A DNA stretch of 64,000 nt from Clostridium sp. cel8. GTDB taxonomy: Bacteria; Bacillota; Clostridia; Clostridiales; Clostridiaceae. The position numbers and the translations under genes are program-made. The first letter of the stretch is position 1. Every line of letters starts with the position of its first letter. This document shows, piece after piece, positions 42,695-49,835 of the stretch. Below the pieces are notes generated by a model that searched no databases, had not been told where the DNA came from, and was given only the letters and a program-made list of their open reading frames with translations. The DNA lies in the NCBI RefSeq assembly GCF_014050525.1, contig NZ_JACGAG010000001.1:72501-136500 (forward strand), read 5' to 3'.

Positions 42695-44563
42695 TTATAA
42701 TGGATCTGCACCGTGTTCTTGTAAAAACGCCCTAATCTCATCCATCGATTTTGGATATAGGTGAGTCAGGGCAAAATTATACCAAATATGACTATCGTTA
42801 TTGAAGTTTAACGAAAAGGGAGAATTGCGAATTATATGACTACTAATATTAGGTGGTAGATGAAGTCCAAGGCAAATTAAGATTATGGAATTGATAGATC
42901 CCGGTTCCTCACCATTAACGATTCGTATTATAGTACGTTCATTAATCAGTATTCGTTCAGCTAATTCTTTATAAGTTACATTTTTCCATTCACGCACTAT
43001 TTTAAGAGAGCTTGTATAACTATTTGGCAGTTCATTATAGATCCGCGTTTCTTCAGCCAGTGTATCAGCTAGTATCTTTGCTTTCTTCTCTGGAGTCGCG
43101 TGTTCAAAACCGTTACAGTATTTTATGTCGAAATCAATATTTGATGTCTTATCTCGGTTGAGAAAACATTCAGTATAATATCTTTCCTTACATCCAGACT
43201 TGACTGATAAGTTAAAAACCAAACAGCATTCTTCCATATGGGTTCGTGCATAATCAGTAAGTACAGTCTGTCCAAATATATCCTGTGTTAAATATTTGGG
43301 ATGATTTAAAACAAAGTGAGAATCTACATAAACATAACTTCCATCTCCAACTAAAGCTGCCATTTCAGGATTAGTTATGCTTTGGATGGCAGCATCCTCC
43401 GCACTTATAGAGAACGTTTGATTTCTTTCAAGTGCACCTTTCTTAAACCTATGAGGTTTGACGTAACGACCATCTATGTAAGTAAAAGTTCCAATTGCTT
43501 CCTCATACCCAGCATCAATCATTCGGATTTTTGCTGCGGTTCGAGAAACACAGAAAAACGTAGCCAAAGCGTCAATAACTGGTTCCATTACATCTATAAG
43601 TTCAGACGTTCCTAATTCCGTACGAAATTGCTTAATATACTTAAACGCTTGGGTTTTAAACATTGCAAGTGGCATTTGTATCTTTGGAGTGAGAGCATTT
43701 GCCTGCCATTCCATCCAATCAGTTGCATCTCTGCTATTGTCTTTTATGCCACCAACAACCTGACACTTGATTCGTGTTAGACTGTTGTTATAGAGCCGCT
43801 CCAATTCAAATGCTTTTCTATGCTGATCCCAATGAACACACTCATGGACAATGGTATTGTTTACCGATCCTAGATTACGTAGGAAGAACGCTTTTGGATC
43901 AACTATGATAGTTCTGGCATCTACATGGGTCTGTACCATTTCATCACTGTCCTCATCATAGAATACTGCATCACAATCATGAAAGTATAGCTGTCCAAAA
44001 ACAGAGAAATCCTTTGTAATTTCTCTCATTTCCACTGTAAGACCCATTTTTTCTGCTAGTACTTGTGGTTCAATTGCCATTGGGGTTTTTAGTGCTTCTG
44101 GGTAATGTCTGCGAAGAAAGTCTGTAGCGACAGATTCAAGTTGCTCCTTATGAATGATAGGGACAAGAGAGTCCGACATAGGTTTGGGCTGCTTATTTTT
44201 ACTGGTATACTCAGTTACACTAGAGATTGTAAAGTCATCTAAATTGCAAGCCAAATCTCCTGAACATGTCAGCATAAACCACTGCCTACAATTTTCCGAT
44301 TCATCATAATGATAGTCTGACTCACGGACTTCTAATTCGGCTTCCACAACAACATCAAATTCTATTTTCATACCTGGTAAGTCATTAACAGATACAAACT
44401 TTACTTCTATATCTGATAATTCTATGCCACCAATATTTCGAACCCTGTATAGCCTTAAGTCTAAATCATCGTAGTTATCCGTGGTGTAACTTTGTATAGC
44501 AGCAAATATTTCATTATAGAACCTATCTGCCACATAGTCTTTAAAAGAACGATTACCCGCCAC
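42695..44563 (-). CDS. ImmA/IrrE-family metallopeptidase with C-terminal helix-turn-helix
   Basis: About 622 residues. The central domain carries the zinc motif NTIVHECVHWDQHRKAFELE (HExxH), typical of ImmA/IrrE proteases that cleave repressors. The C-terminal part holds an XRE-like helix-turn-helix (YKELAERILINERTIIRIVN). The N-terminal 150 residues are unlike either and may be a sensor. The GTG at 44563 follows GGAGAGGGGG and is preferred over a TTG 24 bp upstream. In ICE and phage elements ImmA usually acts on a separate repressor. Having a DNA-binding domain on the same chain suggests a one-protein switch. It faces a divergent control region. Confidence 0.82.
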   Translation of the reverse strand: MAGNRSFKDYVADRFYNEIFAAIQSYTTDNYDDLDLRLYRVRNIGGIELSDIEVKFVSVNDLPGMKIEFDVVVEAELEVRESDYHYDESENCRQWFMLTCSGDLACNLDDFTISSVTEYTSKNKQPKPMSDSLVPIIHKEQLESVATDFLRRHYPEALKTPMAIEPQVLAEKMGLTVEMREITKDFSVFGQLYFHDCDAVFYDEDSDEMVQTHVDARTIIVDPKAFFLRNLGSVNNTIVHECVHWDQHRKAFELERLYNNSLTRIKCQVVGGIKDNSRDATDWMEWQANALTPKIQMPLAMFKTQAFKYIKQFRTELGTSELIDVMEPVIDALATFFCVSRTAAKIRMIDAGYEEAIGTFTYIDGRYVKPHRFKKGALERNQTFSISAEDAAIQSITNPEMAALVGDGSYVYVDSHFVLNHPKYLTQDIFGQTVLTDYARTHMEECCLVFNLSVKSGCKERYYTECFLNRDKTSNIDFDIKYCNGFEHATPEKKAKILADTLAEETRIYNELPNSYTSSLKIVREWKNVTYKELAERILINERTIIRIVNGEEPGSINSIILICLGLHLPPNISSHIIRNSPFSLNFNNDSHIWYNFALTHLYPKSMDEIRAFLQEHGADPL

Positions 44564-44647
44564 TATATTATCCCCCTCTCCAATCAATGTTAAAAAGATT
44601 TATTCTGCTTCTAAAATATCTCTCTTTTTATTAATCCCTTGGATAAT

Positions 44648-44676
44648 ATTGTAACATCGCAATAAAGAGCTTTCAA
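44648..44676 (-). promoter_or_regulatory. Promoter of the ImmA/IrrE gene
   Basis: Minus strand: TTGAAA (44671-44676), 17 bp, TACAAT (44648-44653). Good match and spacing, about 85 bp before the start codon. Confidence 0.65.
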
Positions 44677-44703
44677 TCGATTCTGCATGAAAATCTTGCT
44701 ATC

Positions 44704-44719
44704 GCATGATTATTCATGC
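44704..44719. promoter_or_regulatory. Operator-like palindrome in the divergent control region
   Basis: GCATGA-TTAT-TCATGC, perfect arms. A further GCATGA half-site lies at 44685-44690. It is located between the divergent promoters, just upstream of the rightward -35 box, and suits a dimeric HTH regulator (the XRE protein or the ImmA-HTH protein). Confidence 0.6.
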
Positions 44720-44727
44720 TTTAAGCA

Positions 44728-44756
44728 TTGTTTTTTACATTTTGAGGTGATATACT
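44728..44756 (+). promoter_or_regulatory. Promoter of the XRE-methyltransferase-nuclease operon
   Basis: TTGTTT (44728-44733), 17 bp, TATACT (44751-44756). The leader contains a perfect AAAGTGGC...GCCACTTT hairpin (44772-44797) before the start codon. Confidence 0.55.
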
Positions 44757-44771
44757 TGAAAAAGGACTTAT

Positions 44772-44797
44772 AAAGTGGCCTATTATTAAGCCACTTT
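44772..44797 (+). promoter_or_regulatory. Leader hairpin ahead of the XRE gene
   Basis: AAAGTGGC-CTATTATTAA-GCCACTTT, then ACTTCTTTTAATG. It could be a weak terminator acting as an attenuator, or an operator. Confidence 0.5.
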
Positions 44798-44833
44798 ACT
44801 TCTTTTAATGTAGAAGTTGAGAGGTGGAAATTG

Positions 44834-45037
44834 ATGTCCATAAGTTATAAAAAATTATGGAAATTACTTATCGACAAAGATATGAAAAAGAAAGATTTAC
44901 AGATAGCTGCAGGAATAAGCTCATCTTCCATTACTAAAATGGCGAAGAATGAAAATGTAAGTACAGAAACTTTAACTAAAGTTTGTAAAGCACTTGACTG
45001 CGATATTTCCGATATCGTTGAAATAATAAAAGACTAG
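44834..45037 (+). CDS. Small XRE/Cro-type regulator, likely restriction-modification controller
   Basis: 67 residues, almost entirely one helix-turn-helix domain: YKKLWKLLIDKDMKKKDLQI, AAGISSSSITKMAKNENVST, LTKVCKALDCDISDIVEI. The ATG follows GAGAGGTGGAAATTG. It is 41 bp upstream of a C5 methyltransferase on the same strand. Small HTH proteins of this kind frequently head Type II restriction-modification operons as timing controllers. An alternative reading is the phage Cro-like regulator, because it is divergent from the ImmA-HTH gene. Confidence 0.85.
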   Translation: MSISYKKLWKLLIDKDMKKKDLQIAAGISSSSITKMAKNENVSTETLTKVCKALDCDISDIVEIIKD

Positions 45038-45078
45038 CCTTATTAAGCAGAAGTCTAAGCAAATATACGGAGGTCATT

Positions 45079-46059
45079 ATGAAAATAAATACATTTTTCG
45101 ACTTTTGTTCGGGAATCGGAGCCGGAAGGCTCGGTTTAGAGCAAAGTGGATTAAGATGTGTCGGTTATTCAGATACAAGTAGACTATCGGTAGCAACATA
45201 TAAACAGATGTTTGATACTGAAAATGAAAAGAATTATGGAAACTTAAAAAAAATTAAAAGTGAAACTCTACCATCATTTGATCTTCTAATTGCAGGATTC
45301 CCTTGTCAGACATTCTCTGTCATAGGTAGAAAAGCAGGATTTAATGATGATAGAGGGCAGATCATTTTTCACCTTATAAGAATCCTTAACGAGACTCGCC
45401 CGAAATGTTTCATATTAGAAAATGTACGTGGACTTGTGAGCCATGACAAAGGTGCAACAATTAAAAAGATTATGACTGAATTTGATGATATTGGATACTC
45501 AGTTGTTTATAAGGTTTTAAACAGCCTTGATTACGGCGTTCCTCAAATGCGGCAACGAGTATATTTCATTGGATTTGATAAAAAATCGAATCTTTCTGCC
45601 GATGGCTTCGAATGGCCAACAGTAGAGCCCGTACCTGGTTTAGAAAATTATTTAATTGATTCAAACAACGATATATCAGAGATTAATCTTGAAAAATTCA
45701 CATATTACCTAAAAAACCCAACAAATCAGGGAAAGTATGTACCAACAGATTTCTTGGATGAAGAATTACTTATAATCGATACAAGAATGTCAGATTTAAG
45801 GTTATACCGTGGAAAGGTGCCAACTTTACGCTCTCAAAGAGACGGGATCTTTTACATAAAAAATCATGCCATTAAAGAACTAACAGGTTTTGAAGCACTA
45901 CTTTTACAAGGTTTTCCTGTACAATATGCAGAAAAAGTAAAAGACAGTGTTACAAATAGACACTTACTTATGCAGGCTGGAAATGCAATGACAGTTAATG
46001 TCATTAAAAAGTTAGGTGATTGTATCATTAAACATCTTAAAAAAGAGGAGGTAATATAA
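45079..46059 (+). CDS. DNA cytosine-5 methyltransferase (first of two)
   Basis: 326 residues. C5 methyltransferase motifs: I FFDFCSGIGAGRLGLEQSG, IV GFPCQTFSVIGRKAGF (catalytic Cys76), VI CFILENVRGLV, VIII QMRQRVYFIGF, and X MQAGNAMTVNVIKKLG. The target recognition region (about 170-280) includes DTRMSDLRLYRGKVPTLRSQ and is unlike that of M.HhaI, so its recognition sequence is probably different or recognised differently. CGGAGGTC precedes the ATG. Its stop overlaps the nuclease start (TAATG), so the two are coupled. Confidence 0.93.
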   Translation: MKINTFFDFCSGIGAGRLGLEQSGLRCVGYSDTSRLSVATYKQMFDTENEKNYGNLKKIKSETLPSFDLLIAGFPCQTFSVIGRKAGFNDDRGQIIFHLIRILNETRPKCFILENVRGLVSHDKGATIKKIMTEFDDIGYSVVYKVLNSLDYGVPQMRQRVYFIGFDKKSNLSADGFEWPTVEPVPGLENYLIDSNNDISEINLEKFTYYLKNPTNQGKYVPTDFLDEELLIIDTRMSDLRLYRGKVPTLRSQRDGIFYIKNHAIKELTGFEALLLQGFPVQYAEKVKDSVTNRHLLMQAGNAMTVNVIKKLGDCIIKHLKKEEVI

Positions 46060-46853
46060 TGTCATCAATATGGGAAGATTTTGAAATTGACTGTACCGAA
46101 TATTTAAATAGAAAATTCGGTGATTATGCAAGCTTTAAACATGAGGGGGGATCTGACTCCACTATACCAGACATTAAAGTTACAACTAAGTCTGGCAATA
46201 TTTTTTACATTGATGCAAAGCACTCTCCAGCACAATGTGGTCAATTTGTTTTGCTACCAGATATTGCATCAAGTACATTTATTTATAGCCGTCTAAATAC
46301 CACTCCAATTAATACATACGCAAAACAAATCATTGAACATATGAATGCCCAATTTGACGAGTTTAAGGAGGCTGGAACAGCAGGAAAAGATATAGTAATG
46401 AATAATGGTTCTGAAATCTTTTCAAATTGGATTATCGACAGCTACAGAAATAAGGGTGCTCGCTATTTTATAACAAATAACTATACTATTTTACCTGTTG
46501 AAAGATTTAGTGAATATTTTAATGTTAGTGCTAAATACAGAGTTAAACGCAGTGGGTCAAGTCATGTTGGAAAGAGTAATATATCCAATGTTCTAAACTA
46601 TATTAAATCCAATGGCTATAATATTGAAAGCTCAAGAACAGATGCTGGCAAGCTTTTTGTCGTTTCAGCGGAATCCTTACACAACCAACGTTTCCTATTA
46701 CACGGTTATGAATATATGTTCTCTCTACGAGACTCTGAATACGAAATCAGAAAGCTTTCTAATACATTTAATGCAAACGTCATTTTTTCAATTGACTTAA
46801 AGTCAAATAAAAGCGGTATTGGACCAGATGAGTTCATTCAGGCTTTGAGGTAA
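46059..46853 (+). CDS. R.HhaI-like Type II restriction endonuclease
   Basis: 264 residues. The PD-(D/E)xK core is visible: GGSDSTIPDIKV with Asp38, then IFYIDAKHSPAQCGQFVLLP with D52-A-K54. From memory of R.HhaI, the same blocks occur there: ESDST..DI, FYIEAK, SQCGQFVLIP, YFNVS-YR-K-SGS, and a C-terminal LSNTFNANVIFSI, which this protein carries as LSNTFNANVIFSIDLKSNK. Cleavage at GCGC is therefore predicted. It is coupled to the upstream methyltransferase and converges on the M.HhaI-like unit, overlapping its last gene by 20 bp. Confidence 0.85.
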   Translation: MSSIWEDFEIDCTEYLNRKFGDYASFKHEGGSDSTIPDIKVTTKSGNIFYIDAKHSPAQCGQFVLLPDIASSTFIYSRLNTTPINTYAKQIIEHMNAQFDEFKEAGTAGKDIVMNNGSEIFSNWIIDSYRNKGARYFITNNYTILPVERFSEYFNVSAKYRVKRSGSSHVGKSNISNVLNYIKSNGYNIESSRTDAGKLFVVSAESLHNQRFLLHGYEYMFSLRDSEYEIRKLSNTFNANVIFSIDLKSNKSGIGPDEFIQALR

Positions 46854-47142
46854 TCTCGTCCTCAATGAATTGCTTATACTTATTTAGTGCATACTTAAAT
46901 ATACTAAGCTGGTATTTACCAATTGGCAAATCTACATTTTTAAACTTATTCATATTGTCATTTAAACCTTTGTTTTGAAAAAGGGAGAATAGGTAATAAA
47001 ACTTATCACTGCGATATTGCTCATCAATATCGCAGTTTTCTATCGCCTTTTCAAAACGTTTCAATCTCGACACAAGATCACTTTGCATCTTTTTGGATAT
47101 ATTATTTTTAGATAGCCATTGTCTGAATTCTATTTCCCTCAT
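46834..47142 (-). CDS. Small helical protein coupled to the M.HhaI-like gene
   Basis: About 102 residues from the ATG at 47142, after GGAGGGAGC, inside the end of the methyltransferase gene (35-bp overlap). The protein is helical and charged: MREIEFRQWLSKNNISKKMQ, SDLVSRLKRFEKAIENC, GKYQLSIFKYALNKYKQFIE. This resembles the SAM-like N-terminal domains of tyrosine recombinases and of some restriction enzymes, but no catalytic part follows. It is unrecognised beyond that. Close coupling suggests a restriction-modification accessory or regulator. Confidence 0.7.
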   Translation of the reverse strand: MREIEFRQWLSKNNISKKMQSDLVSRLKRFEKAIENCDIDEQYRSDKFYYLFSLFQNKGLNDNMNKFKNVDLPIGKYQLSIFKYALNKYKQFIEDEITSKPE

Positions 47143-48124
47143 TCTTTGCTCCCTCCATGGCACTTCCTATCTCTTGACCAATCAGTTGCAAAACATCAAT
47201 AACTACAGAATTACCAAATTGCTTATAGGCTTGATTATCACTCTTGCAAATTTTGTAACTATCTGGAAACCCCATTAGTCTAGCACATTCTCTAGGATGC
47301 AATTTTCTGGTTTTTCCATTAATTAAGTATCCTCCCGTTTTGGCAAATATTCCTCCACCGTTAGCCGATAGCGTAATCGCTATCCCTTTTACACTATATA
47401 TTCTTTCACCTTGACCGCCTTTATTTACTATTCCTAATCTAATTGGTTTGTTACTGTACTTGTTATCTTCCACCCCATTGAAATAAGTATCTGGCCTCTG
47501 TATGTATAGATGTTCTACCTGGCTTTCATCTTCTAATAAAAAGTCTTCAACATGTTTTTTCAATGGGAAAGGCTTTGGAAAATTAAACTCTCCAATGTCT
47601 AAATCATTTCTAAAGCAAACCATGTAAATACGCTCTCTCTTTTGAGGAATTCCATAATCAGCAGCGTTTAAAACTCTCTGATGGAATGTATACCCCAACT
47701 CCTCCATAATGGTTTTTACCACGGACAAAGTATTACCATTATCATGAGAAGCAAAATTCTTAACATTTTCCATAAAAACTACCTTTGGCTTCTTAGCTTT
47801 CACAATTCTTGCGACATCAAAAAATAATGTACCTCTACTATCTTCAAATCCACGCTGTTTCCCACTTATTGAGAAAGCCTGACATGGAAATCCAGCACAT
47901 AGAATATCATGATCAGGAATAGAGTTTTCATCTACTTGAGTAATGTCTCCATCAGGGATATCTCCAAAATTCTCTGCATAAACTTCTCTTACAGGTTCAT
48001 CCCATTCACTTGAATAAACACATTTTGCACCCAGCGATTCTAATGCAATTCGAAAACCACCTAATCCTGCAAATAAATCGATAAAAGTAAAACCAGAAAG
48101 CGACTTTTTCTTTATATTAATCAT
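47108..48124 (-). CDS. M.HhaI-like DNA cytosine-5 methyltransferase, predicted target GCGC
   Basis: 338 residues. It closely follows M.HhaI as I remember it: motif I FTFIDLFAGLGGFRIALES at the same position, catalytic Cys81 in AGFPCQAFSISGKQRGF, VVFMENVKNFASHDNGNT, PQKRERIYMVCFRNDL, and a recognition domain IRLGIVNKGGQGERIYS, IAITLSANGGGIFAKTGGYL, NGKTRKLHPRECARLMGFP, ending with AYKQFGNSVVIDVL. Near-identity in the recognition domain supports GCGC as target, with the inner cytosine methylated. It has its own promoter containing two GCGC sites. It converges on the R.HhaI-like gene. Confidence 0.92.
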   Translation of the reverse strand: MINIKKKSLSGFTFIDLFAGLGGFRIALESLGAKCVYSSEWDEPVREVYAENFGDIPDGDITQVDENSIPDHDILCAGFPCQAFSISGKQRGFEDSRGTLFFDVARIVKAKKPKVVFMENVKNFASHDNGNTLSVVKTIMEELGYTFHQRVLNAADYGIPQKRERIYMVCFRNDLDIGEFNFPKPFPLKKHVEDFLLEDESQVEHLYIQRPDTYFNGVEDNKYSNKPIRLGIVNKGGQGERIYSVKGIAITLSANGGGIFAKTGGYLINGKTRKLHPRECARLMGFPDSYKICKSDNQAYKQFGNSVVIDVLQLIGQEIGSAMEGAKNEGNRIQTMAI

Positions 48125-48160
48125 AGTGAATCTCCTCTTTAAGTTTTAATTTCTACTATC

Positions 48161-48188
48161 ATTATAGCGCATTGCGCTATAATTTCAA
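48161..48188 (-). promoter_or_regulatory. Promoter of the M.HhaI-like gene containing two GCGC sites
   Basis: Minus strand: TTGAAA (48183-48188), 16-bp spacer, TATAAT (48161-48166). The spacer holds GCGC at 48167-48170, touching the -10 box, and at 48174-48177. Both lie within a perfect palindrome of 10-bp arms (TTATAGCGCA and its complement) at 48162-48182. Confidence 0.8.
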
Positions 48189-48344
48189 GTTCTTTAGTCC
48201 TAAATTACTAAGTGTTTTCTCAATCAATTATCTGTTTAACCCCATGTATATCTATCCTATCTCCTCGACCCTACGATTTTATCTAATCTGTCAACTCAAC
48301 CCTACACACTTTTTTACAGTCGACCTGTTTCCTCAATAAATAAA
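48189..48344. other. Non-coding gap, probable location of the prophage right end
   Basis: About 155 bp with no gene. CTCGACCCTACG and CTCAACCCTACA form a short direct repeat (48277-48288 and 48296-48307). Otherwise nothing is recognisable. Position between the restriction-modification genes and the rlmD terminator makes it the most likely site of the right attachment junction, but no core was identified. Confidence 0.35.
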
Positions 48345-48418
48345 AATAAGGATTTCCAAGGTTAAGAGGACTGCCAGACATCAGACAGAAAATCTTACAA
48401 CCTTGAAAACCCTTTATT
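48345..48418 (-). terminator. Long inverted repeat, likely terminator of rlmD
   Basis: Arms of about 19-20 bp (AATAAAGGGTTTTCAAGGTT on the minus strand pairing with AACCTTGGAAATCCTTATT) enclose a 35-base loop. A T-rich tail, TTTATTTATT, follows. It lies 20 bp beyond the rlmD stop. The loop is longer than in an ordinary terminator. Confidence 0.6.
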
Positions 48419-48438
48419 TATCAGTGTTTTGAATACCC

Positions 48439-49800
48439 CTACTTCTCAACCCTTGACATCAATACTACACTCTCCACATGTCCTGTATGAGGAAACATAT
48501 CCATAAGCTTAACCTTATCCACGCTGTACCCTCCGTAAATAAATGACTTCAAGTCTTCAACTAAAGTTTTTGGATTACAGGAAACATATATTATAACATC
48601 TGCACCAAACTTTACAATCTCCTTAAGTGCCTTTGGATGAACTCCTGGCCTTGGAGGATCAATAATTATTACATCTGGCTTATAATCAAGATCTCCTACA
48701 ATCTTTGCAACATCATCTGCAATAAACTTGCAATTATCAATTCCATTCAATTTTACATTCTCGTTAGCAGACTTAACTGCATCCTCTACAAGTTCAACAC
48801 CTATAACTTCCTTTGCATTTGACGCAACTATCTGCCCTATTGTTCCTGTTCCACAGTAAAGGTCAAATACAGTCTTTGAAGAGGCATCTCCCATAAAGTC
48901 CTTCACTATATTATAGAGCTTTTCCGCTCCCTTTGAATTTGTCTGAAAAAATGCCCCGGGAAATATTTTAAACTTTAATCCGGAGATTGTTTCCATTATG
49001 TAATCATTTCCATAAAGCAAGTTTAGCTTTTCTATTTTTACCACATCTGAAAAACTATCATTTATGCTGTGCAGTATTCCCTTTATATTGCCGCTTAAAT
49101 TCAAGCTTAAAAGCATTTGAACCATTTCATCAAAGTTAAAATCTATCTGTGACGTTGTAACTATATTTACAAGTATATCTCCTGTGTTCTTTCCCTTTCT
49201 TATAACTAGATTTCTAAGATACCCTCTCCTTGTCTTTACTCTATAATAAGGAATATCTTTTCCTCTAAAATAGTTTACAACTTCACTAAGTATCATTCTG
49301 AAGTCACCATCTACAATTTTGCACTGGTCTACATTTAATATTCCGAAGTTTTTACCTTTCATATGCATTCCAAGATTTAGTTTTCCGCCTTTTTCAGCAT
49401 TTCCAAATGTAAACTCCATTTTATTTCTATATTCAAATTCCTCGGGATTTTTCTCTATACCTAGAAATTCATATCCTTCTATTCCTGCTCTGTTAAATAG
49501 GTCTAAAACCTGCTGTTTTTTCAATTCCAGTTGAAGATGGGACGGTATAAATTGAGAATTACAACCTCCACATACATTAAAGTGAGGGCATGGTGCTTCA
49601 ATAGCATCCTTTATATTCTCTTTAACCTCTATAAGTTTTGCCTCCAAGTGATCTCTTTTCTTTTTTGTAAGTCTAGCCATTACAGTCTGACCTGGAAAAG
49701 TATTTTTGATAAACACATCATGTCCTTCCAAATCTGCTATACCTATTGATGGGAAGGAAGTTTTTTCTATATAAAATTCATATATATTTCCTATTTTCAA
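48439..49800 (-). CDS. rlmD: 23S rRNA (uracil-5)-methyltransferase, RlmD/RumA family
   Basis: About 453 residues. A TRAM domain at the N-terminus (GIADLEGHDVFIKNTFPGQT) is followed by the Fe-S cluster cysteines APCPHFNVCGGCNSQF, then the class I methyltransferase core VFDLYCGTGTIGQIVA, IIIDPPRPGVHP, and the catalytic VSCNPKTLVEDLK with the Cys nucleophile and HVESVVLMSR at the end. The TTG at 49800 follows GGAGGCGCAATAAA, and the product then begins with KIGNIYEF as in relatives. An ATG at 49836 overlapping the previous stop is possible but has no binding site. Which uracil is modified is not certain from sequence. Confidence 0.93.
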   Translation of the reverse strand: MKIGNIYEFYIEKTSFPSIGIADLEGHDVFIKNTFPGQTVMARLTKKKRDHLEAKLIEVKENIKDAIEAPCPHFNVCGGCNSQFIPSHLQLELKKQQVLDLFNRAGIEGYEFLGIEKNPEEFEYRNKMEFTFGNAEKGGKLNLGMHMKGKNFGILNVDQCKIVDGDFRMILSEVVNYFRGKDIPYYRVKTRRGYLRNLVIRKGKNTGDILVNIVTTSQIDFNFDEMVQMLLSLNLSGNIKGILHSINDSFSDVVKIEKLNLLYGNDYIMETISGLKFKIFPGAFFQTNSKGAEKLYNIVKDFMGDASSKTVFDLYCGTGTIGQIVASNAKEVIGVELVEDAVKSANENVKLNGIDNCKFIADDVAKIVGDLDYKPDVIIIDPPRPGVHPKALKEIVKFGADVIIYVSCNPKTLVEDLKSFIYGGYSVDKVKLMDMFPHTGHVESVVLMSRVEK

Positions 49801-49835
49801 TTTATTGCGCCTCCTCTCATTTAAATAGCTCAGCA

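Larger units (their letters stand above)
2010..48340. mobile_element. Siphovirus prophage with adjoining restriction-modification cargo (ends approximate)
   Basis: The stretch has head, packaging, tail, lysis, replication and lysogeny genes in standard siphoviral order, almost all on the minus strand. The serine recombinases at one extreme edge mark the integration end near 2.0 kb. Its base composition is visibly richer in G+C than the riboflavin and pentose phosphate regions. The right end is not resolved. The phage control region is at 44.6-44.8 kb, and the restriction-modification genes to 48.2 kb are most simply cargo between it and the right attachment site, since the rlmD terminator starts at 48345. 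Serine integrases leave only a few bp of core identity, and no longer direct repeat joining the two ends was found by eye. Confidence 0.7.

Noticed and set aside
44704-44719. C-protein box of a classic restriction-modification controller
   Set aside because: Known C-boxes are built on GACT/AGTC symmetric elements; this palindrome is GCATGA/TCATGC, so it is reported only as an operator-like site.
48345-48418. Inverted repeat as an insertion-sequence remnant or attachment site
   Set aside because: Position directly after rlmD and a T-rich tail fit a terminator better; no matching sequence was seen at the left end of the prophage.
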